DNA of 64,000 bases from positions 124,001 to 188,000 of the forward strand of contig NZ_JACVPS010000004.1 in NCBI RefSeq assembly GCF_018881755.1, given 5' to 3'. Made by a program: the position numbers and the translations under genes. The DNA comes from Polynucleobacter finlandensis (lineage in GTDB: Bacteria > Pseudomonadota > Gammaproteobacteria > Burkholderiales > Burkholderiaceae). Of this stretch, positions 56,949-64,000 are shown in pieces. The notes under the pieces are model-generated. The model made no database searches. It was given only the letters and a program-made list of their open reading frames with translations, and was not told where the DNA came from. How positions within the stretch are numbered: position 1 is the stretch's first letter; every line of letters begins with the position of its first letter.

Positions 56949-58304
56949 ATGATGAAAAAGAAGGTTATTCCTGATGTAAATCAAAAGCACTGGGTTGAAA
57001 GAAGCTTGGAGGCGGTTTGGCATCCCTGCACCCAGATGAAACATCATGAGTCTTTTCCGCTCATTGCCATTACCCATGGCAAGGGGCCTTGGCTCTACGA
57101 CGATAACGACAACGCCTTCTTAGATTGCATTAGCTCCTGGTGGACCAACTTATTTGGACACTCCAATCCACGCATTAATCGGGCCATTTGCAATCAATTA
57201 GAAAAAATTGAGCACGTGATGCTAGCGGGCTTTACCCACCCACCCGTTGTCCAACTTTCTGAAAAGCTGTCCGCTTTAACAAAAGGTAATTTGGGGCATG
57301 CCTTCTACGCATCCGATGGCGCATCTGCAGTGGAGATAGCCTTGAAGATGAGTCACCACTTTTGGCAACTCAATAACAAGCCCAATAAGAAAAAGTTTGT
57401 TTGCTTAGAAAATGGTTATCACGGAGAAACGCTTGGTGCGCTAGCGGTAACAGACGTTGCTATTTTTCGAGACGCCTATGGCTCACTCCTGCAAGATGTA
57501 TTTACCGTTGCGTCGCCAGATGCCCGCAAAGCGAAGTCTGGTGAAAGCGCTGAGGATGTTGCCAAGCAAGCTGCCAATGCTCTTGAAAAACTGTTTGAGC
57601 AAGAACATCAGAATATTGCTGCCATCATTGTTGAACCACTAGTTCAGTGTGCAGGACAGATGGCAATGTACTCACCAGAATATTTGCGGCAAGTCAGAAT
57701 GCTCTGCGATCGCTTTGATATTCACCTCATCGCGGATGAGATTGCTGTTGGCTGCGGACGCAGCGGTAAATTTTTTGCCTGTGAGCACGCTGGTATCTGG
57801 CCAGACTTTCTGACGCTATCCAAAGGGATTAGCGGTGGCTATCTTCCATTGTCGCTCTGCCTCACTACAGAAAAAATGTATCGCGCCTTCTATAGTGATC
57901 AAACAAAAAATGGTTTCTTACATTCACATTCCTACACGGGAAATCCTCTAGCGTGTTCAGCAGCTCTAGCTTGCCTAGAGATATTTGAAACAGAAAATAT
58001 TCTCGAGAAGAATCTGATCCAGGCGCAAGAACTTGCCAACTCATTTGCTTGGGCTAAAACAGATGCGCGCATTGAGCACTGGCGTCAGCAAGGGATGATT
58101 TTGGCCTTTGATATCAAACATGAATCGATGAAAAACCCAAATGCCTTCCCACGTGAAATGTTCTCCGCAAGCTTAGATGAAGGCGTACTCATTCGTCCTA
58201 TTGGCAATACTGTCTATGTCATGCCCCCTTATATTCTGTCTTCGACTGAAACTCTGCAAATGGGCGAAGCAGTACAGCGTGCATTAAATAAGGCGCTCGC
58301 ATGA
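56949..58304 (+). CDS. bioA: Adenosylmethionine--8-amino-7-oxononanoate aminotransferase
   Basis: BioA converts KAPA to DAPA with SAM as amino donor. The PLP lysine lies in LTLSKGISGGYLPLS, with HGETLGALAVTD and IADEIAVGCGRSGKFFACEHAGIWPD before it; WHPCTQM near residue 20 is typical of BioA. The 451 residues are normal. It overlaps bioF by 4 bp. No Shine-Dalgarno is obvious. Confidence 0.96.
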   Translation: MMKKKVIPDVNQKHWVERSLEAVWHPCTQMKHHESFPLIAITHGKGPWLYDDNDNAFLDCISSWWTNLFGHSNPRINRAICNQLEKIEHVMLAGFTHPPVVQLSEKLSALTKGNLGHAFYASDGASAVEIALKMSHHFWQLNNKPNKKKFVCLENGYHGETLGALAVTDVAIFRDAYGSLLQDVFTVASPDARKAKSGESAEDVAKQAANALEKLFEQEHQNIAAIIVEPLVQCAGQMAMYSPEYLRQVRMLCDRFDIHLIADEIAVGCGRSGKFFACEHAGIWPDFLTLSKGISGGYLPLSLCLTTEKMYRAFYSDQTKNGFLHSHSYTGNPLACSAALACLEIFETENILEKNLIQAQELANSFAWAKTDARIEHWRQQGMILAFDIKHESMKNPNAFPREMFSASLDEGVLIRPIGNTVYVMPPYILSSTETLQMGEAVQRALNKALA

Positions 58305-59536
58305 AAAATACATTTCATGCTTTGAGTATGGCCAATGAACAGATTGCTGAGCTTGATGCGCAATTACTAAAACGCAGACTTCGCGTTACCGAGTCACCCT
58401 GTGATACAGAAGTCATAGTTGATCAGCGCAAGTTGCACACCTTTTGTAGCAATGATTACCTAGGCCTAGCCAATCACCCAGAGTTGATTCAGGCCCTAGC
58501 GGAAGGTGCAAATTTATATGGCGTGGGTAGCGGTGCATCACACCTGATCAGCGGACACAATATTGCGCATGATTTGCTAGAAAAAAAATTAGCCTCCTTT
58601 CAAAGCAAACATATCCCCAATGCGGGCGCCCTATTTTTTAGTACTGGCTATCTTGCAAATCTGACTGCCATTACAGGCTTAATAAAACTTGCAAAACCAG
58701 GCGAAGCAAGTATTTACTCTGCCAATCTCAATCACGCATCGATTATTGACGGCGTGCGCCTAGCAAGCATTCAATCTAAAGCCTCGGTCACACTATTTGA
58801 TCATCAGCAATTAGAGGCACTCACAGAGGCACTCAAGAAAGATACGAAGCCTCTCAAGCTCATCATCACCGATGGTGTCTTTAGCATGGATGGTGATATC
58901 ACTCCAGTGAAAGCGCTAGTAGAAATTGCAGAGCAATACGATGCATTACTCTTGGTAGATGATGCCCATGGTTTTGGTGTGCTTGGTGAATTAGGACATG
59001 GCATTCTGGAGCAATTTGATATTAGGTCAGAGCGCATCATATATATCGGAACCCTTGGTAAAGCAGCTGGGGTGAGTGGTGCATTCATTTGTGCACAAGC
59101 TCCTTTTATTGACTGGCTGATTCAAAAAGGCCGCCCCTATATTTACAGTACTGCTACGCCACCAGCCATTGCACATGCTTTGCTGAAAAGCCTCGCCATC
59201 ATTGAAAGTGAAGAAGGCAAGGCTCGGCGTCGTCAACTGAGTCAACTAATTACTCATTGGCAAAATGAAATGCATTTTTCCGATTGGGAAAAAGTGGCTT
59301 CGTGTACACCGATCCAGCCAGTCATTCTTGGCAGCAATGCCAACGCCTTGGCAGCAGCCAAACTATTGAATGAAATGGGTTACTGGATTCCGGCAATTAG
59401 GCCACCAACAGTTCCAGCAGGCAGTGCCCGTCTACGCATTACTTTTTCAGCAAATCACAGTATTGAAGAATTGAAGAATCTTATTCAGGCTTTACAAAAG
59501 ATTGAGCAGCAGGTGCAAGTGGGGAAATTGGCATGA
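58301..59536 (+). CDS. bioF: 8-amino-7-oxononanoate synthase
   Basis: BioF condenses pimeloyl-thioester with alanine. FCSNDYLGLANHPELI, GVGSGASHLISGH, the DDAHGFGVLGELGHG motif and the PLP lysine in IGTLGKAAGVSGAF are present. The 411 residues are slightly above the E. coli length (384). ATGA overlaps on both sides indicate translational coupling with bioA and bioD. Confidence 0.96.
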   Translation: MKNTFHALSMANEQIAELDAQLLKRRLRVTESPCDTEVIVDQRKLHTFCSNDYLGLANHPELIQALAEGANLYGVGSGASHLISGHNIAHDLLEKKLASFQSKHIPNAGALFFSTGYLANLTAITGLIKLAKPGEASIYSANLNHASIIDGVRLASIQSKASVTLFDHQQLEALTEALKKDTKPLKLIITDGVFSMDGDITPVKALVEIAEQYDALLLVDDAHGFGVLGELGHGILEQFDIRSERIIYIGTLGKAAGVSGAFICAQAPFIDWLIQKGRPYIYSTATPPAIAHALLKSLAIIESEEGKARRRQLSQLITHWQNEMHFSDWEKVASCTPIQPVILGSNANALAAAKLLNEMGYWIPAIRPPTVPAGSARLRITFSANHSIEELKNLIQALQKIEQQVQVGKLA

Positions 59537-60255
59537 GCACTCACAATCAAGCTTCCGGGTTCTTTGTTGTGGGAACCGATACCGAGGTTGGCAAAACTTT
59601 AGTCAGCGCTGCCTTCATTCTGAAGCTCAAAGAAGTTGGAATAAAGACGGTTGGCTTTAAACCAGTTGTAGCAGGAACCTATAGAAGTCCAGATGGGCGC
59701 GAATTAAATGAAGATCTAGAAACATTGAGGCTTGCTTCAGGCTTTGAATACGATGACATGCATTTATGTCCTTACGTCTTAAGCACCCCTGCAGCCCCCC
59801 ATCTTGTAGCGCAAGCGCAAGGCATTGACTTAAATATTGCAGTCATCACTAAAGCTTTTCACAATATCTCTGAAAAATTTGACGCAGTGATTGTGGAAGG
59901 TGCAGGCGGATTTCTAGTGCCCCTCAATCAAAAGGAAGATTTAGGGGATGCAGCAAAAGCAATTGGCTTGCCTGTCATTCTGGTGGTGGGCATGCGTTTG
60001 GGATGCATTAATCACGCACTCTTAACGTATGAAGCTTTGAAAATGCGTAATCTTCAAGTGGCAGGCTGGATTGCTAATACGCTTTCAGAAGAAATGCCAC
60101 TTTTGCAAGAAAACATCCAAAGTCTCAAAGATCGCATCAGCGCACCCCTTCTTGGAGTCATTCCACCTCTGCCAATAGCCCTACAAAAGCAAGTAAATGA
60201 GCCTTACTCATTACAAGCGCTTGAGTTTGCTGCGGAGCATATAAAACTCCCCTGA
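59533..60255 (+). CDS. bioD: Dethiobiotin synthetase
   Basis: BioD closes the ureido ring of dethiobiotin using CO2 and ATP. The P-loop GTDTEVGKTLVSAAF lies near the start, and KPVVAGTY, PAAPHLVAQ and VEGAGGFLVPL are conserved. The 240 residues are normal. It ends the bioAFD group; bioC/bioH or other pimeloyl genes are not in the window. Confidence 0.95.
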   Translation: MSTHNQASGFFVVGTDTEVGKTLVSAAFILKLKEVGIKTVGFKPVVAGTYRSPDGRELNEDLETLRLASGFEYDDMHLCPYVLSTPAAPHLVAQAQGIDLNIAVITKAFHNISEKFDAVIVEGAGGFLVPLNQKEDLGDAAKAIGLPVILVVGMRLGCINHALLTYEALKMRNLQVAGWIANTLSEEMPLLQENIQSLKDRISAPLLGVIPPLPIALQKQVNEPYSLQALEFAAEHIKLP

Positions 60256-60308
60256 TGCAGTTGGGCCAAATAAGTGCGACCCCATGTGGTTTCAGATAAG
60301 ATAAACAT

Positions 60309-61505
60309 ATGCGATTACTCCCTGAAATCGTCGATTCCGCAGCAGCAATTCAAGAAATACGGCGCAATATCCATGCCCACCCAGAATTGCGCTTTGAAGA
60401 GAATCGTACGTCCGATCTTGTTGCCGAAGCACTTTCTAGCTGGGGCATTACTGTTTTCCGTGGCATGGGGAAGACAGGAGTTGTCGGTCGACTAGACGGA
60501 GATCTTGGCCCTGGAAAGATGGTGGGTTTGCGTGCTGACATGGACGCACTACCACTGCAAGAGCACAACAATTTTGCGCACACTTCCGTTAACCCTGGAA
60601 AAATGCACGCCTGTGGCCACGATGGTCATACCGCAATGCTCTTAGGTGCCGCTCAATATTTATCAAACCATCGAGACTTTAAAGGCACGGTCATTTTTAT
60701 TTTCCAGCCAGCTGAAGAAGGTGGCGCTGGCGCAAAAGAAATGATTAATGATGGGCTCTTTAAACAATTTCCATGCGATGCTGTTTTTGGTTTACACAAC
60801 TGGCCCGGCCTTGCTGAAGGTCATTTTGGAGTAACCGCTGGCCCCATGATGGCATCTAGCAATGCATTCGAAATTACGATTCGCGGTAAAGGTGGGCATG
60901 CAGCATTGCCGCACAATAGCGCGGATCCAGTGCTAGCAGGCACTCAAGTCGTGCAAGCTTTGCAAAGCATCATTACGCGCAATAAACGCCCCGTTGATGC
61001 TGCCGTGTTATCTGTAACGCAATTCCATGCGGGAGAAACCAGCAATGTAATTCCCGATAGCGCCTTTATCGGTGGAACCGTTCGCACCTTTACTTTAGAA
61101 GTGCTTGATCTGATAGAGCAACGTCTGCGTGAGATTTCTCATAACGTGGCGAGTGCATTTGATTGCCAAGCAGAAATTACTTTTTCTAGAAACTATCCAC
61201 CGCTCATCAACCATGCAGATGAAGTCGAATTTGCTAGCGAGGTGATGGCTGAGCTCGTGGGTGAAAAAAACGTCAATACTGCGATCGATCCTACGATGGG
61301 TGCAGAAGACTTTGCTTTCTTCTTGCTTGAAAAGCCGGGTTGCTATGTGTTCTTGGGCAATGGTGACGGCGATCATCGCTCCGTCGGACATGGCATGGGA
61401 CCATGCCACCTCCATAACCCATCATATGACTTCAATGACGCCCTCATCCCGGTAGGTGTGAACTATTGGGTCAAACTAGCTCAACGCTACTTAGAGAAAA
61501 ATTAG
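60309..61505 (+). CDS. M20-family amidohydrolase (hippuricase/aminoacylase-like)
   Basis: The di-metal peptidase fold shows GLRADMDALPLQE, the Cys/His site MHACGHDGHTAMLLG, QPAEEGGAGAKEMI, and MGAEDFAFFLLEKPGCYVFLGNG. Relatives cleave N-acyl or N-benzoyl amino acids; the substrate is not apparent. The 398 residues are normal. It follows bioD by 53 bp in the same direction without a visible terminator, so it may share the bio transcript. Confidence 0.9.
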   Translation: MRLLPEIVDSAAAIQEIRRNIHAHPELRFEENRTSDLVAEALSSWGITVFRGMGKTGVVGRLDGDLGPGKMVGLRADMDALPLQEHNNFAHTSVNPGKMHACGHDGHTAMLLGAAQYLSNHRDFKGTVIFIFQPAEEGGAGAKEMINDGLFKQFPCDAVFGLHNWPGLAEGHFGVTAGPMMASSNAFEITIRGKGGHAALPHNSADPVLAGTQVVQALQSIITRNKRPVDAAVLSVTQFHAGETSNVIPDSAFIGGTVRTFTLEVLDLIEQRLREISHNVASAFDCQAEITFSRNYPPLINHADEVEFASEVMAELVGEKNVNTAIDPTMGAEDFAFFLLEKPGCYVFLGNGDGDHRSVGHGMGPCHLHNPSYDFNDALIPVGVNYWVKLAQRYLEKN

Positions 61506-61524
61506 TTCTGCCTCTAAATCTAGA

Positions 61525-62301
61525 TTAAGAATTGGTAAATTTAGCGGGGCGCTTTTCTACAAATGCAGCCATACCCTCTTTCTGATCGCTTGTTCCAAAA
61601 CAAGCATGGAATAAACGACGCTCAAAATGAATGCCTTCTGAGAGCGAAGTTTCATAAGAGGCGTTGATGCTTTCCTTCACCATCATCGCAGTCAGCAATG
61701 GCATATCCGCGATACCTTTTGCGATTGCAGAAACTTCATTGAGCAAATCTGCCTGAGGAAAAATACGCGCCACCAAACCAGCGCGCTCCGCCTCATTCGC
61801 GTCCATCATGCGGCCCGTTAAAGCAAGGTCCATGGCTTTTGCCTTAGATACCGCACGTGGTAAGCGCTGTGTGCCGCCAGCGCCGGGAATAATTCCCAGC
61901 TTAATTTCTGGTTGACCAAATTTCGCATTATCAGCAGCCATAATCATGTCGCACATCATGGCCAATTCACAACCGCCACCTAGCGCATATCCTGAGACCG
62001 CCGCAATCACTGGCTTGCGTACTTTTCTGATTTGCTCCCAATTACGAGAAATGTAGTCATGACGATAAACCTCATGAAATTCATACTTTGCCATCTTGGC
62101 AATATCCGCTCCTGCAGCAAAAGCCTTTTCACTGCCGGTGATAATGATGCAGCCAATACTGTCATCAGCGTCAAACCCAATCAACGCTGCGCCCAGCTCA
62201 TCCATCAACTCATCATTTAGGGCGTTCAATACTTGAGGACGATTCAAAGTGATCGTGGCAACCTTGCCATCTACTTTGGTCAAAATGGTGTTGTAGCTCA
62301 T
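61525..62301 (-). CDS. Enoyl-CoA hydratase
   Basis: A 258-residue crotonase-fold enzyme with the oxyanion-hole region [15 protein letters not shown], the [17 protein letters not shown] loop and [15 protein letters not shown] including both glutamates used for water addition. It fits short-chain enoyl-CoA hydratases of PaaF/FadB type in fatty or aromatic acid breakdown. The frame converges with the amidohydrolase gene. Confidence 0.92.
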   Translation of the reverse strand: MSYNTILTKVDGKVATITLNRPQVLNALNDELMDELGAALIGFDADDSIGCIIITGSEKAFAAGADIAKMAKYEFHEVYRHDYISRNWEQIRKVRKPVIAAVSGYALGGGCELAMMCDMIMAADNAKFGQPEIKLGIIPGAGGTQRLPRAVSKAKAMDLALTGRMMDANEAERAGLVARIFPQADLLNEVSAIAKGIADMPLLTAMMVKESINASYETSLSEGIHFERRLFHACFGTSDQKEGMAAFVEKRPAKFTNS

Positions 62302-62323
62302 AAAACCCTTTCAGCATTTATTT

Positions 62324-63466
62324 TTAACGCGGCAGTAATACCCACATCTTGCCATTTTGTTTCATACGACCAGCCATTTCTGCTGCGGCATCTCCGGAAC
62401 CCCAATAGTAATCAGCTCTGACGGCTCCCACAATGGCGCTTCCCGTGTCTTGGGCCATGACTAACTTCTGCAGGGGTTGATTGCTGAGGGGTTTGGTTGT
62501 GGCCAAAAAGACTGGCGCACCTAAAGGCAGAGACCTCAGATCAATCGCAATACTTCGCTCACCAGTCAGGGGTACGCCAAGCGCACCGTTAGGACCTAAC
62601 TCTGCACTCACGTTACCTGGCAACTCTTTAAAGAAAACAAAACGGGGGTTGGCATTCAGCATGTCATCTACACGGCTAGGATTGCGTTTTGCCCATTGAG
62701 AAATACCTTGCATCGTTGCTTCACTGCGCGTGATCTCTTTGCGATCTAATAACCATTGGGCAAAAGATTTGAACGGTTGATCATTTGTGCCAGCGAACCC
62801 TAAACGCAAAACACGTCCATCCTCAAGACGAATTTTTCCGGAGCCCTGGATTTGCATAAAGGCTGCTGCAACAGGATCTTGTACCCACGCTAATTCCTGA
62901 CCCTTCAAGGCGCCTGAGCTCATGAGCTCGGCACGAGTCGGCGCTGGACTGGGCTTGGCGTTTCGCCATGCTTTTGGATAAGCGTACAGGGGAACGGCAT
63001 AAGCACTGGTGCGCGTCAGAGAGCCATTCATCACAGGTTCGTAATAGCCAGTGACTAAACCTGTTTCAACTCCACTCGAGCTACTACGCACTTCATAAGC
63101 CTGAAAGTAATTCTCAAAATATCGACGGATAGCTTGTCCATCTCGCGGGGAAATATTACTTGCCTGGGTACATACCTCGCGCCAATTGACTTCACTACTG
63201 CGCTTTCGTAAAGCATCACAGCTTTTAAGCCATGCTGGCCAAGCCTGAGTGAGTTCGTCGTCTTGCCATCCTGGCAAAGCCTGCCATGAGACGGCAGTAA
63301 AGCTAGAAATGGGAGAGCTATATGGGGCCGCAGAAGTTCCACTGGATCGGGAGCTAGACCGGCCTGCAGGTGGGGTCGAACAGCCTGCCAGAAGAGCGGC
63401 AAACAACAGAGCGAATACACTAGCGCAAGCTAATCGCTTTGCCACTATTTGGAAGTTAAGAATCAT
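62324..63466 (-). CDS. mltA: Membrane-bound lytic transglycosylase A
   Basis: MltA cleaves peptidoglycan glycan strands at the outer membrane. A lipoprotein signal (residues 1-28) ends in the lipobox LAGC with C29. The MltA domain and 3D domain follow (GLVTGYYEPVMNGS, VQDPVAAAFMQIQGSGKI, IDLRSLPLGAPVFLATT and the end MVQDTG-like MAQDTGSAIVGAVRADYYWGSGDAAA). The frame is open 87 codons further upstream, but the signal peptide places the start at 63466. That ATG overlaps the ATG of a divergent small gene. Confidence 0.93.
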   Translation of the reverse strand: MILNFQIVAKRLACASVFALLFAALLAGCSTPPAGRSSSRSSGTSAAPYSSPISSFTAVSWQALPGWQDDELTQAWPAWLKSCDALRKRSSEVNWREVCTQASNISPRDGQAIRRYFENYFQAYEVRSSSSGVETGLVTGYYEPVMNGSLTRTSAYAVPLYAYPKAWRNAKPSPAPTRAELMSSGALKGQELAWVQDPVAAAFMQIQGSGKIRLEDGRVLRLGFAGTNDQPFKSFAQWLLDRKEITRSEATMQGISQWAKRNPSRVDDMLNANPRFVFFKELPGNVSAELGPNGALGVPLTGERSIAIDLRSLPLGAPVFLATTKPLSNQPLQKLVMAQDTGSAIVGAVRADYYWGSGDAAAEMAGRMKQNGKMWVLLPR

Positions 63467-63578
63467 GATCGCCAATTTACTCGATGAATACCCAATGCTG
63501 CTCTTTGTCTTCGAGGCAGTCATTGCCTTAGGTCTGCTGCTATTTATCGTACTTTGGACTGGTGGCGGCAAAAAATAA
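63465..63578 (+). CDS. Small single-span membrane protein (37 residues)
   Basis: The product starts MIANLLDEYPMLLFVFEA, has one strongly hydrophobic helix (about 11-32) and a GGGKK end. GGAAG lies 9 nt before the ATG. The ATG shares the bases CATG with the divergent mltA start, so the two genes have back-to-back overlapping start codons and each leader is antisense to the other's 5' coding region. I do not recognise a family. The acidic N-terminus and basic C-terminus suggest the C-terminus is cytoplasmic. Confidence 0.55.
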   Translation: MIANLLDEYPMLLFVFEAVIALGLLLFIVLWTGGGKK

Positions 63579-63600
63579 GCTGTTTTTGCCACAAGACCAT

Positions 63601-63975
63601 CTAGTGAAGGGTTCTGGGCATTACTAGTGCAAATTCTGGAATGGGGGCCTGGAAAAACTGTGCTTCCTCGGTCACACAGAAATACTCCCCCCGCATAGTC
63701 CCTGCAGGTGTGGGTAAGGTAGCCCAACTGGTGTACTCAAAATGCTCGCCAGCGCGCAATAAAGGCTGCTGACCAACCACCCCAAGACCCCGTACTTCCT
63801 GGACATCGTTATCCCCATCGGTAATGAACCAATGGCGGGCTATGAGCTGAACGCTAGCCGTCCCGGTATTGCGGATGGTGACGGTATAAGCAAAGGCAAA
63901 TTGACTGTTATCAGGCTCAGATTGCTCTGGCAAATACTGGGCTTTGACCGTAATAGTGATTTCGTGGGGATTCAT
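63601..63975 (-). CDS. apaG: ApaG (DUF525) protein
   Basis: The 124-residue single-domain protein has the ApaG pattern: ITVKAQYLPEQSEPDNSQFAFAYTVTIRNTG, RHWFITDGDNDVQEVRGLGVVGQQPLL and YTSWATLPTPAGTMRGEYFCVTEEA. It has a fibronectin-III-like fold and has been linked to cobalt/magnesium homeostasis, though its biochemical role is not settled. The ATG at 63975 is near the window end, so its promoter is not seen. mltA follows 134 bp downstream, with the small membrane ORF antisense between. Confidence 0.96.
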   Translation of the reverse strand: MNPHEITITVKAQYLPEQSEPDNSQFAFAYTVTIRNTGTASVQLIARHWFITDGDNDVQEVRGLGVVGQQPLLRAGEHFEYTSWATLPTPAGTMRGEYFCVTEEAQFFQAPIPEFALVMPRTLH

Positions 63976-64000
63976 GCTCGAATTCTGCTCTATCCGGAAG

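Noticed and set aside
63467-63727. 87-codon upstream extension of mltA
   Set aside because: A clear lipoprotein signal peptide begins at 63466, and the upstream part is low in family similarity and antisense to the small ORF and apaG end.
1-64000. tRNA, rRNA, CRISPR, insertion sequence or prophage
   Set aside because: No cloverleaf-like T-arm contexts, no regularly spaced repeats, no transposase, integrase or phage-like proteins were seen; the only tandem repeats are in the H1-like gene.

Overview
The window looks like a chromosomal segment of a small-genome freshwater betaproteobacterium, most likely Polynucleobacter or a close Burkholderiaceae relative. The basis is gene order (a complete dcw cluster followed by a peroxiredoxin and lpxC; secA/argJ/DUF815/mutT/zapD/coaE; rplU-rpmA-obg-proB), a lysine/alanine-rich H1-like protein with a betaproteobacterial-type tail, moderate GC, and very compact operons with many 1-10 bp overlaps. 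This is inferred from remembered gene order and protein style, without a database search. I see no tRNA or rRNA genes, CRISPR arrays, insertion sequences or prophage genes.

Layout. 1-900: tail of an unidentified + strand gene, a strong bidirectional terminator, the H1-like gene with a frame break at an A9 run, and a terminator-rich spacer. 898-5093: nrdAB (class Ia ribonucleotide reductase) with a promoter overlapped by two NrdR boxes. 5371-7042: an AmpD-type amidase fused to a PP0621-like membrane domain, and a CcsA/YpjD-like membrane protein. 7063-14021: ffh, proS, rppH, a CNP1-like lipoprotein, proB (no PUA domain), obg, rpmA, rplU. 14097-21098: ispB, then a metabolic group (GrdB-like protein, FAH-family hydrolase, PanE-like reductase, sodium:solute symporter), a squalene-synthase-like enzyme and an alkyltransferase. 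21217-26545: a CorC-like protein, a shortened GspE/GspF/prepilin-peptidase set, coaE and zapD. 26542-29089: mutT, DUF815 ATPase, argJ. 29158-32526: DUF779 protein, aldehyde dehydrogenase and a divergent AcoR-like regulator lacking the AAA+ domain. 32558-38787: secA, DUF721 protein, lpxC, peroxiredoxin, ftsZ. 38837-54908: the rest of the dcw cluster up to mraZ. 55181-60255: coq7, bioB and divergent bioAFD. 60309-63975: M20 amidohydrolase, enoyl-CoA hydratase, mltA, a 37-residue membrane protein and apaG.

The dcw block (54908 down to 35894) carries peptidoglycan precursor synthesis, septation and the committed lipid A step in one direction. It starts from a promoter with three MraZ boxes in 10-bp register.

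The observations I would check first are: the H1-like gene, where an A AAA AAG heptamer directly before UAA and a downstream stem-loop would let a -1 shift add a conserved-looking 41-residue tail; a CTGT-N8-ACAG LexA-type box with 10-bp arms between coq7 and mraZ; an intrinsic terminator whose 3' arm holds the only Shine-Dalgarno-like sequence of obg; the PP0621-AmpD fusion; the AAA+-less AcoR-like regulator; and the 37-residue membrane ORF whose start codon overlaps that of divergent mltA.
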